DNA of 31,977 bases from positions 1-31,977 of the forward strand of contig CAWGUU010000021.1 of the NCBI GenBank assembly GCA_963825765.1. The letters are read 5' to 3'. The notes under the pieces were generated by a model. The model was not told the origin of the DNA. It was given only the letters and a program-made list of their open reading frames with translations, and did no database searches. Numbering within the stretch: position 1 is the stretch's first letter; every line of letters starts with the position of its first letter. Both the position numbers and the translations under genes were made by a program. Below, piece after piece: positions 17,942-25,484 of the stretch. The stretch is from CAWGUU01 sp963825765. GTDB taxonomy: Bacteria; Actinomycetota; Acidimicrobiia; Acidimicrobiales; AC-14.

Positions 17942-20900
17942 CTATCTGGGGGCGCCGACTCCCCCCGAGAGGCTGACTTTGGCCTGCCGTTCGACGGCCG
18001 ACATGCCGAGGCGGGTGGCGGTGTCGCCGGCCGCCTCCAGCAGCTCCTTGCCTCCGGCGGCGTTCCCCCGGGCGAGGAGCGACCGGCCCCATTCGAGCTG
18101 GGTGCGGGCGAGCCACCCGGGAGCGTCGATGCGCCGATGGAGCTCGGCGGCGGCCGCGAACCAGCGGTCGGCCGCTTCGTCCTCGCCGAGCGTGGCCGCC
18201 AGCATCCCGAGGTAGTGGGAGACCCCGCCGCAGTAGGCCAGCGACGTGAGGGTCACGAGCTGGTCGGCGAACGGTTCCAGCAGCTCGACCAGCCGGCCGG
18301 CGCGGGCGGAGTCCCCGAGGTGGGCGCACACCACCGCGCAGTTGGCCACGATGTGCAGCCACGTCGGCTCGAAGGCGTGGTCGGCGAAGTCCTTCGCCGC
18401 CAGCTCGTCGAAGCACCTCCTGGACGCGGCGACGTCGCCCTTCTCGCAGGCGCAGAGGGCCTGCCACGACCGCAGGAACCAGCGCGAGTCGGGGTCGCGG
18501 GCCAGCGCGATGCGCAGCGGCCGCTCCCACCGTCCCAGCGTGCCCCGCTCGTAGGCGAGCTGCATGCGCTGGACGGAGAGGAACATGTCGGCATCCGGCT
18601 GACCGGCCACATGGCCTAGCTGGTTGGCCTCGACGGCGAGCCGTTCGGCGTCATCGAACCTGGCCGCCAACAGGGCCCGCCCGGCGTCGAGGTAGGTCGA
18701 GTACCACAGCAGGGTTGGCTGCCGGAGTTGGCCGGCCAGCCGGCGGTGGGCCTCGAGGCAGGCGGCCGCCTCGTCGGTGTCGGCGGCCTCCATGGTCGCC
18801 ACCGCCCGCCAGGCCCACGCCTCGCAGCGCAGCTCGGCGTCGGGCAGCTGCTGGGCGACGGCGAGCAGCTCGGCGGTGTCGGCCAGCCGTTCGGGCAGCG
18901 TCGCCGGGTCGCCGCGGATGGTGTTGTAGCGAGGCGCCAGCACCTGGGCGAGCGTCGGCAGGTCGCCGAGGCGTCGTGCCATGGTCAGCGCCTCGTCGCT
19001 CAGTCGACGCGCCGCGGCGACGTCGCCCGAGTACACGAGCTCCACCGCCAGCCGGGCCAGCAGGGACGCCCGCAGCGTTCCGTCGCCGGGATCGAGAGCC
19101 GCCAGCGCCGCCTCGAAGGTCGCCACCCGGTCGGCGTCGACCCGGCGGGTGGCGCTCCAGAAGCCGCGGGTGTTGGCCAGGGCGGCGGCGGCCATGCGTC
19201 CGGCGTCGCCGAGCTCGCCGGCGAGAGCGGCGGCGTCGAGGAGAGTCCGACGGTGGGACGGGTCGCCGCAGCGCTTCTGGGCCTCGCCCAGCGACATGAG
19301 GAGGTCGCAGCGCAGGCGCATGGCCAGGCCTTCGTCGCCGGGGTCGACGGGGATCAGGTCCAGAAGCTCGAGGCCCTGGCGGAAATGACGGGCGGCGTCG
19401 TCATGAGCCAGCTGGGCGAGCGCCTGCCCGCCGGCCTGGTTCGAGTACGCCACCGCCTTCGGCGCCCCCCCGATGGCGGCGGCCCGGGCGAAGTGGCGGG
19501 CCAGCTCGGGCAGGTCCTCCGGACGGCCGACCGACGCCAGCTCGATTGCCTCCCCGACCCGGCGGTGCAGCTGGGCCCGGCGGCCGGCCGACAGCTCGTC
19601 GTAGAGCACGTCGCGCACGAGGCCGTGCGTGAACCGCTGGCGCAGCGTCGGCCCCGCCACCTCGGCGACGAGGCCGGCGTGGATCGCCTCCTCCAACCCC
19701 GAGAGGGCCGAGTCCTCGTCGAACCCGACGGCGGCCTGGAGGACGGCGAGGTCGTACTCGGTGCCGATCACCGACGCCACCGACAGCAGGCGGTTGGTGG
19801 CCGCCGACAGCCGGGACAGGCGGCGCCTGACGACCTCCTTGATGCTGTCGGGCACGTCGCCCGGCCTCGACTCGTCGAACCCCGACTCGTCGAGGTGTCG
19901 CAGCATCTCCCGCATGAACAGGGCGTTGCCGGCGGAGACGTCGTGCAGTGACAGGGCCCGTTGCGCGGTCGTCGACGCGTCGACCGCCTGAATGAACGCG
20001 CGCACGTCCTCCACGCCCAGCCCCGACAGCCGGATCCTCGTCACATCCGCCATGCGTCCGCCCAGCACCTCGGTGAGGGGGTGCCCCTCGTCCACTTCGG
20101 TGTCGCGGTACGTGCCGATGACGAGAAGCGGCATCCCGTCGACCTTGGTGATCACGTGGCGCAGAAGGAGAAGGGTCGGCCTGGTGGCCCAGTGGAGGTC
20201 GTCGAGCACGAGGACCACCGGCGCCCGGCGGGCCAGGGCGGCGAGGGCCTGGCCGGTCGCCTCGAACATGCGGTACCGGTCGGTCTCGGGGTCGGACGAG
20301 AGGGGCACGGGCACCGACGGGGCCAGGTCGGCCAGCTCGGGGACCAGGCGCACGAGCTCGCCACCCCGGCCGCCCAGCAGCGACGTCAGGTCCTCGGCCG
20401 GCAGGTGACGCACCGCCTTGGCCATGGCCTCGGCGAAGGGCTGGTAGGGCACGGCCAAGCCGTCGTCGCAGCGGCCGACCAGCACCCCCGCACCCTGGCG
20501 GTGGGCGGTGCGGGCCGCCTCCATGGCCAGGCGGGTCTTGCCGATGCCCGGCTCGCCGGCCAGCAGGACGAGCCGGGGCCCGCCTCCGCCGGTGCCGTCG
20601 GGTCGTGTGACGGCCCGCCAGGCGGCGTCGATCTGCTCCAGCTCGTCGCCGCGGCCGACGAAGGGGCACCCGGCGTCGTCAACGTCGACGGTGAAGGGCA
20701 GGGGCGCCGTCGGCCGCGCGCGGGTGCGCCCGGACGGGGGCGCGTGTGGCCTCTCCGGAGCCACCCAGTCGAGCTCGGGCTTCTGCAGCAGCACCATCTC
20801 CTCGAGGCGCTGCAGGGCGGGCGACGGCGTGATGCCCAGCTCGTCGCCGAGGTTCCGCCGCAGCTCGCCATAGGCGCGGAGGGACTCGGCCTGGCGCCCG

Positions 20901-21523
20901 GACCGGTACAACGCCAGCATGAGCTGGGCCCACAGCCGCTCGCGGAGAGGGTTGTCGGCGGCCATCTGCGCCAGACCCGCCACCACCTTGGCGTGGTGGC
21001 CGAGCACGAGCTCGGCTTCGACCCGCTCCTCCCAGGCGGTCAGCCGCAGCTCCTCCAGCCGGGCCGCCTCGGCCACGGCGAACGGCTGGTCGGCGAAGTC
21101 GGCCAGCGCCGCTCCCTGCCAGAGCGCCAAGGCCTCGGTCAGCAGCGCGGCAGCCGCCTCCGGTCGTCCCTCGGCGGTGGCCCGGCGACCCTCGTCCACC
21201 AACCGCTCGAACCGGCCCGCGTCAAGGTCGTCGGCGCCGACGAGCAGCACGTAGCCGGGCTTGCGGCTCTCGAGCAGGGACTGGCCGTCGGTGCCACCCG
21301 CCGCCAGCACCTGGCGCAGCCGGGACACCTGGACCTGGACCGCTCCGGACGCGTCGGCCGGCGGGACGCCCTGCCACAGCTCCTCCACGATGCGATCGGT
21401 GGAGACCACGTGGCCGGCGTGGACGAGGAGCAGCGCCAGCAGGGCCCGCTGCTTCGGCCGGCCGAGGTCGAGGGGGTGTCCTTCGTGCTCAACCTGGAGG
21501 GGCCCGAGCATGCGGAACTGCAC
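17942..21523 (-). CDS. SARP/AfsR-type regulator: winged helix - BTAD - AAA - TPR
   Basis: A 1193-residue transcriptional activator of the SARP group. An OmpR-like winged helix (1-95: FRMLGPLQV, DLGRPKQRALLALLL) is followed by the bacterial transcriptional activation domain (~100-245). The AAA_16/STAND module starts at FVGRGDELEQI (~285), with Walker A GEPGIGKT near 322 and Walker B VLVLDDLHWA near 436. About 600 residues of TPR-like helices follow. I placed the start at GTG 21521-21523. Homology begins there, and TACAAT lies exactly 7 nt upstream. The frame remains open further upstream but codes for Arg/Gly-rich nonsense. Such proteins often switch on nearby biosynthetic genes. The candidate RiPP cluster begins 0.5 kb away, but regulation of it is speculation. 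Confidence 0.9.
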   Translation of the reverse strand: MQFRMLGPLQVEHEGHPLDLGRPKQRALLALLLVHAGHVVSTDRIVEELWQGVPPADASGAVQVQVSRLRQVLAAGGTDGQSLLESRKPGYVLLVGADDLDAGRFERLVDEGRRATAEGRPEAAAALLTEALALWQGAALADFADQPFAVAEAARLEELRLTAWEERVEAELVLGHHAKVVAGLAQMAADNPLRERLWAQLMLALYRSGRQAESLRAYGELRRNLGDELGITPSPALQRLEEMVLLQKPELDWVAPERPHAPPSGRTRARPTAPLPFTVDVDDAGCPFVGRGDELEQIDAAWRAVTRPDGTGGGGPRLVLLAGEPGIGKTRLAMEAARTAHRQGAGVLVGRCDDGLAVPYQPFAEAMAKAVRHLPAEDLTSLLGGRGGELVRLVPELADLAPSVPVPLSSDPETDRYRMFEATGQALAALARRAPVVLVLDDLHWATRPTLLLLRHVITKVDGMPLLVIGTYRDTEVDEGHPLTEVLGGRMADVTRIRLSGLGVEDVRAFIQAVDASTTAQRALSLHDVSAGNALFMREMLRHLDESGFDESRPGDVPDSIKEVVRRRLSRLSAATNRLLSVASVIGTEYDLAVLQAAVGFDEDSALSGLEEAIHAGLVAEVAGPTLRQRFTHGLVRDVLYDELSAGRRAQLHRRVGEAIELASVGRPEDLPELARHFARAAAIGGAPKAVAYSNQAGGQALAQLAHDDAARHFRQGLELLDLIPVDPGDEGLAMRLRCDLLMSLGEAQKRCGDPSHRRTLLDAAALAGELGDAGRMAAAALANTRGFWSATRRVDADRVATFEAALAALDPGDGTLRASLLARLAVELVYSGDVAAARRLSDEALTMARRLGDLPTLAQVLAPRYNTIRGDPATLPERLADTAELLAVAQQLPDAELRCEAWAWRAVATMEAADTDEAAACLEAHRRLAGQLRQPTLLWYSTYLDAGRALLAARFDDAERLAVEANQLGHVAGQPDADMFLSVQRMQLAYERGTLGRWERPLRIALARDPDSRWFLRSWQALCACEKGDVAASRRCFDELAAKDFADHAFEPTWLHIVANCAVVCAHLGDSARAGRLVELLEPFADQLVTLTSLAYCGGVSHYLGMLAATLGEDEAADRWFAAAAELHRRIDAPGWLARTQLEWGRSLLARGNAAGGKELLEAAGDTATRLGMSAVERQAKVSLSGGVGAPR

Positions 21524-21530
21524 CGGCAGG

Positions 21531-21536
21531 ATTGTA
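21531..21536 (-). promoter_or_regulatory. -10 element for a leaderless SARP transcript
   Basis: Minus-strand TACAAT is followed by CCTGCCG and then GTG. The 7-nt spacing puts the expected transcription start on the start codon, and no ribosome binding site is present. No clear -35. Confidence 0.5.
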
Positions 21537-21570
21537 CGGCCGGCCACCCTCTGGCAGCCGTCCGATCCGA

Positions 21571-21621
21571 CGAATTGGGACGGCGTACCCGCGTATGGCG
21601 CGGTTGAGTCGCCCCAGTTCG
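21571..21621. repeat. 51-bp imperfect palindrome, copy 1 of a dispersed element
   Basis: Arms of 23 nt (21571-21593 and 21599-21621) surround the loop TATGG. Three pairs are mismatched and three more are G-U only in the plus-strand RNA. The right arm shares GCGCGG(T/G)TGAGTCGCCCCAGTT with the element at 29701-29747. It sits between two tandem minus-strand genes. Confidence 0.65.
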
Positions 21622-21633
21622 GTGAGCGGGTGC

Positions 21634-21906
21634 CTAGTGCGAGCAGGCTCCGGGCTCGTGGCAGCAGCCGATGGCGTCGTCGGCCTGCTGGAGCATCGCC
21701 GTCGACTCGGAGCTCTTGGCCAGGACGTCCCGGTATCCCGACATGGCGTCGACGTAGTCGAGGAACGACGGGCCGCTCTGCTCGGCGATGTCGACGAACA
21801 TGGCGCCGTCCCAGCCCATGCCCTCGGCCGCCTTCCACGCCCCGGCCAGCTCGTCGGTGTCGAAGGGCAGGCGTTCGGCCAGCTCGGCCAGTTCCTCGTC
21901 GGTCAT
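21634..21906 (-). CDS. small acidic protein with a Cys/His-rich C-terminus
   Basis: A 90-residue protein. It begins MTDEELAELAERLPFDTDEL, has a Trp/Gly/Met centre (WDGAMFVDIAEQ), and ends GCCHEPGACSH. Three Cys and two His in the last 11 residues could bind metal. ATG 21904-21906 preferred. A GTG two codons upstream is possible. CATACT lies 7 nt before the ATG, a weak -10 match at leaderless spacing. No family recognised. Confidence 0.65.
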   Translation of the reverse strand: MTDEELAELAERLPFDTDELAGAWKAAEGMGWDGAMFVDIAEQSGPSFLDYVDAMSGYRDVLAKSSESTAMLQQADDAIGCCHEPGACSH

Positions 21907-22008
21907 GACCACAAGTATGGCGCCAGAAGCAGACCGACGGCCGCGCCGCCCCGAGTCGATCTATCGTGTGGCCGGTAGGTACCGAACCGGCGTGCGGGAG
22001 GTGTCGAC

Positions 22009-22335
22009 ATGGCGAGCGACGAGCGTGAGCAGGAGTTGGCGGAGCTGCTGAGCGAGGTGCGGGCCCTGCGGGAGTCCCTCGACGCGCTCAAGGCGAACCC
22101 GGCGTTGCAGGCGGAGCGGCTTCCGCCCACCTACGCGGTGGCGGTCCGCCAGGCCCTGCCGCCGGACTACGCGGTGGCGGTGCGCCAGTCGTTCCTGCCA
22201 CCCGACTACGCGGTGATGGTGCGGGTGCGCAACCCCTTCGAGCAGGTGGTCAACCCGGCGCTGCAGGTCCCCACCTACAACGTGGCGGTCAGCCCGCCGT
22301 TCGTTGACGTGGAGAACCCGATCGTCGACCAGTAA
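22009..22335 (+). CDS. 108-residue repeat protein, candidate RiPP precursor
   Basis: The N-terminal 35 residues are a charged helix (EREQELAELLSEVRALRESLDAL), like a leader peptide. The rest holds four related units: LPPTYAVAVRQ (38-48), LPPDYAVAVRQ (50-60), LPPDYAVMVR (63-72) and VPTYNVAV (87-94). All fit P-x-Y-x-V-x-V, with Tyr at 42, 54, 67 and 90. NPALQ occurs before units 1 and 4 (30-34, 82-86). ATG is preceded by a strong GGGAGGTG. It opens a plus-strand cluster with a glycosyltransferase, a methyltransferase and a radical SAM/SPASM enzyme. Repeated short cores behind a helical leader next to a SPASM enzyme are typical of ribosomally made modified peptides. I know no described family with this motif. 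It could instead be a structural protein. Confidence 0.75.
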   Translation: MASDEREQELAELLSEVRALRESLDALKANPALQAERLPPTYAVAVRQALPPDYAVAVRQSFLPPDYAVMVRVRNPFEQVVNPALQVPTYNVAVSPPFVDVENPIVDQ

Positions 22336-22363
22336 CCGAACGTCGGCCGGGCACAACCACCCC

Positions 22364-23623
22364 ATGGGCGCCGTCGCCTACATCCCCTACGCGCCGACGG
22401 CCGGGAGCGTCGAGGCCGGGTGGCTGGCGGAACACCTGGGTGCGCCGGTCGATGTCGCCGGGGGCCCCACCCTCAACCTCGACCCGGGCCGGCCGCTACC
22501 GTCGCTCGACGCCCTGGCGCCCACCCTGGACCGGCTGCTGGCGGCACCGGCCGTCGTCGCCGAAGGCCCGGGGGGGCTCCTCTGGGCCGCGCTCCTGCGG
22601 GTCCGCGGGTTCACCGCCCCGGTCACCGTCCTCCCCTACCTCAACCCCCGCGGCTGGCACGACGTGGCCGCGGCTGCCCTGTACCGCCGGTCGGCGACGG
22701 CAGCCGACCGGGTCTTTGTCGGCTCGACACCGTCGGCGGCGGTGTACCGGGCGCTCGGCGTCGCCGCACGGGTCGGCGAGCCGTTCGGCGTGGACGACGC
22801 CCGCTTCGCCGTCAGGCCCGGCGCGGCCACGACCCTGGCCGAGCTGTCGATCCCGCCGGGACGGGTGCTGCTCTTCGCCGGCCGAGCCCAGCCCGACAAG
22901 GACCTGTACCGGCTCGTCCGGGTCGGCCTGAAGGCCCGCCTGCTCTTCCCCGACCTCCGGATCGTCGTCGCCACCCATGTTGTCGACCCGTCCTACCTGG
23001 AGCCGGTCGGCGCCGCCGACGGCGTGCACGTCGTGGTCGACCCGACGCCCGACCGGCTGGCCGACCTCTACAACGCCGCCGACGTGTTCGTCACGGCGTC
23101 CACCAGCCACTTCGAGACGTTCGGGCGGGCGCCGGCCGAGGCCCTGTGCTGTGGCACGCCTGCCGTCGCCCCCCGCTACGACGGCTTCGCCGAGGTGCTC
23201 GACCAGGCGGGCGGCACGCTGGTCGACGTCGAGACCGACCCCGCGACGGGAGCCCCCCGCGTCGACGAGGCCGCGCTGCTGCGGGCGGTCTACGACGTGC
23301 TGACCGATCCCCGGCCGCCCCGCCGGGCCGAGATCGCCGCAGTCGCCCGGCGACGGTTCGGCCGGTCAACCACCATCCGGCTGTTCGACGACAGGACCGT
23401 CGCGGCCGCGGTCGGGCCGGCCGCTCTCGACCTGCCGGCGGCGTGGCACCGGCCGCTCGCCGAGCTCGCCGGCCGGACGCCGACGGATGCCGTCTCCCAC
23501 TACTGGCACGGCTGCGACAACCGGCGGCTGGCCGAGCCCGACGGCGACCTGGTGGCCCAGGTCCGCCGGGCCCTGTGCGTGACCACGGACAACCGGTCGC
23601 AGGAGGTGCGGGCGTGCCGCTGA
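22364..23623 (+). CDS. GT-B (GT4-like) glycosyltransferase
   Basis: A 419-residue protein with two Rossmann-like halves. The C-terminal half shows GT4 landmarks: LLFAGRAQPDKDLYRLV (169-185), the AADVFVTAS strand (238-246), and the E-x7-E motif ETFGRAPAE (Glu251, Glu259) followed by CCGTPAVAP. These bind a nucleotide-sugar donor. The substrate cannot be read from sequence. Glycosylation of the upstream peptide is one option. ATG at 22364, 28 bp after the repeat protein, with no strong ribosome binding site, so coupling is likely. The C-terminal 60 residues (WHRPLAELAGRTPTDAVSHYWH) are not part of the usual GT4 core. The 3' end overlaps the methyltransferase start by 10 bp. Confidence 0.85.
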   Translation: MGAVAYIPYAPTAGSVEAGWLAEHLGAPVDVAGGPTLNLDPGRPLPSLDALAPTLDRLLAAPAVVAEGPGGLLWAALLRVRGFTAPVTVLPYLNPRGWHDVAAAALYRRSATAADRVFVGSTPSAAVYRALGVAARVGEPFGVDDARFAVRPGAATTLAELSIPPGRVLLFAGRAQPDKDLYRLVRVGLKARLLFPDLRIVVATHVVDPSYLEPVGAADGVHVVVDPTPDRLADLYNAADVFVTASTSHFETFGRAPAEALCCGTPAVAPRYDGFAEVLDQAGGTLVDVETDPATGAPRVDEAALLRAVYDVLTDPRPPRRAEIAAVARRRFGRSTTIRLFDDRTVAAAVGPAALDLPAAWHRPLAELAGRTPTDAVSHYWHGCDNRRLAEPDGDLVAQVRRALCVTTDNRSQEVRACR

Positions 23624-24231
23624 GCATCTGGCAGGGCATGGAGGACTGCCTCCAGACGATCGTGGAGCGCCGGCCCACCGCGGTCCTCGACGCCGGCATC
23701 GGCTTCGGACTGTGGGGCGCCCTGCTGCGCCAGTACCTCGACGTGTGGTCCGGGCGCATCCAGCCCGACCAGTGGACGACCCGCATCGACGGCATCGAGA
23801 TCGACGAGCGCCGGGTCCAGCCCCACGCCCGCCAGCTCTACACCGAGATCCACATCGGCGACATCCGCGACGTCGTCCCCCGGTGCGCCGCCGCCCGCTC
23901 CTACGACGTGATCCTCTTCGGCGACGTCATCGAGCACCTGGAGAAGGACGACGGTCGGGCGCTCCTCGACATCGCCTCCATCCTCGCCTGCCAGCTGGTC
24001 GTGGTGCGCATCCCCCTGGGCGACGGCTGGCGCCGGGAGGGAAGGGAGCCTCCCGACCACCACCGGTCGCAGTGGTACCCGGAGGACTTCGCCCGCTGGC
24101 CCTGCACCCTCCGCCACTACGACTTCTGCGGCATCCCCTACGGTCTGGTGGCCATCGACGCCGGCGTGGCCCGGGTCGAGCAGCGCCTCGAACGGCTGGA
24201 GCGGCGCCTGGAGAGGCTGGTGGAAGCGTGA
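23614..24231 (+). CDS. class I SAM-dependent methyltransferase
   Basis: A 205-residue Rossmann methyltransferase: motif I LDAGIGFGLWG (25-35), acidic motif II GIEID (60-64), motif IV-like DVILFGDVIEHLE (98-110). The C-terminus (184-205) is a short Arg/Leu/Glu coiled coil (RVEQRLERLERRLERLVEA) that could dimerise or dock a partner. GTG at 23614 has AGGAGG 7 nt upstream, inside the glycosyltransferase gene, which ends 10 bp later. The next gene starts within its stop (GTGA). The acceptor is unknown. Operon position suggests the same substrate as its neighbours. Confidence 0.85.
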   Translation: MPLSIWQGMEDCLQTIVERRPTAVLDAGIGFGLWGALLRQYLDVWSGRIQPDQWTTRIDGIEIDERRVQPHARQLYTEIHIGDIRDVVPRCAAARSYDVILFGDVIEHLEKDDGRALLDIASILACQLVVVRIPLGDGWRREGREPPDHHRSQWYPEDFARWPCTLRHYDFCGIPYGLVAIDAGVARVEQRLERLERRLERLVEA

Positions 24232-25484
24232 CCGGTGGAACGGTGACAGGGGCCGGGCCCATGCTGACCATGAGTCCCGACGTCACGGTGATCGTGAAGG
24301 TCACCAACGCCTGCGACATGAAGTGCAGCTACTGCTTCATCGAGCCGTCGGTGTTCCACAAGACGATGCGGGACGAGACGGCCCGGCGGGTGGTGCACGC
24401 CTTCCTCGACTCCGACTACTTCCGGTCGGTCAACTTCGTCTGGCACGGCGGCGAGCCGCTGCTGCGGGGCCGGCGGTTCTTCGAAAAGGTCTTCGAGGAG
24501 CAGCGGTCCTGCACCACCAAGGTGGCCTTCACCAACGCGACCCAGACCAACGCCACCCACCTCGACGACGGCATGCTCGAGTTCCTCCTGGCCAACGACG
24601 TGGGCATCGGGCTGAGCCTGGACGGGCCGGTGCCGGTGAACGACGGGTCGAGGAAGAGCCGGCGGCGGCTCCCGATGCTGGCCGACGACCAGGCCGGCAG
24701 CGGCGGGTGCGGCGACAACCAGGGATTCAGGGGCCAGGGCCAAGGCTTCAGCGCCCACGACACCACCGTCGGCGCCGCCCGGCGGCTGCAGGACCGTGGA
24801 CGGGAGGCCGCCGCCATCGTCACCGTCAACCGCAACAACGTCGACGCGCCCGAGGCCGTCTACCGGGAGTTCAACGACCGCCGCATCCACATGAAGGTCA
24901 ACCCCCTGACCCGGTCGGGCCTGGCCGACACGCCCCTCGGCTCCGACCTCGGCATCACCGACGTCGAGTACGGCGAGTTCCTCGTGCGCCTCTTCGACGC
25001 CTGGTTCGACGACCCCGACGCCGCCATCACCATCGACCCGTTCGGCCAGCACATCGCCCGCATCGTGGGCGATCAGGTGGCCCACAACTGCTTCTACACC
25101 CTGAGCTGCCACCGCTTCTTCCTCGGCGTCTCCCCCGACGGCGACCTCTTCCCGTGCGGGATGTTCCAGGGTGAGCCGTCGTTCCGCTACGGCAACATCG
25201 GCGACATGGAGCCCGAGGACGTGGCCCGCACCATGCTCTTCGGCGACATCGACGCCAGGGAGCAGAAGGTGCTGGAGGACTGCTCCCGCTGCGCCTTCTT
25301 CGACCTCTGCTACAGCGGCTGCATGTTCCACTCGCTCAAGGACTCCAAGGTCCTGGCGGAGAAGGACTACTACTGCGCCGGCTACAAGACGTACTTCGAG
25401 CACGTCCTGCGGCGGGTGCACGCCGACCTGGTGCGGGCGGTCGGGGCTACGCCGCCGCCGTCACCTGAGAGATCGGCACCCTAA
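24228..25484 (+). CDS. radical SAM / SPASM-domain enzyme, candidate peptide maturase
   Basis: A 418-residue Fe-S enzyme. The radical SAM cluster motif CDMKCSYC supplies Cys29, Cys33 and Cys36. WHGGEPLL (72-79) and LSLDGP (129-134) are further family motifs. The SPASM region provides Cys288, 294, 310, 352, 355, 361, 365 and 383 for two auxiliary clusters, as in anaerobic sulfatase-maturing enzymes and many RiPP maturases. Between DGP and the next helix there is an extra Gly/Gln-rich stretch (about 148-178, with QGFRGQGQGF). GTG 24228 overlaps the methyltransferase stop. ATG 24261 (MLTMSPDV) is an alternative. It would act on the upstream repeat peptide if the RiPP reading is right. The 3' end overlaps the convergent tryptophanase by 4 bp. 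Confidence 0.9.
   Translation: MTGGTVTGAGPMLTMSPDVTVIVKVTNACDMKCSYCFIEPSVFHKTMRDETARRVVHAFLDSDYFRSVNFVWHGGEPLLRGRRFFEKVFEEQRSCTTKVAFTNATQTNATHLDDGMLEFLLANDVGIGLSLDGPVPVNDGSRKSRRRLPMLADDQAGSGGCGDNQGFRGQGQGFSAHDTTVGAARRLQDRGREAAAIVTVNRNNVDAPEAVYREFNDRRIHMKVNPLTRSGLADTPLGSDLGITDVEYGEFLVRLFDAWFDDPDAAITIDPFGQHIARIVGDQVAHNCFYTLSCHRFFLGVSPDGDLFPCGMFQGEPSFRYGNIGDMEPEDVARTMLFGDIDAREQKVLEDCSRCAFFDLCYSGCMFHSLKDSKVLAEKDYYCAGYKTYFEHVLRRVHADLVRAVGATPPPSPERSAP

Noticed and set aside
21571..21621. Hairpin considered as a rho-independent terminator
   Set aside because: No U-run follows on either strand.
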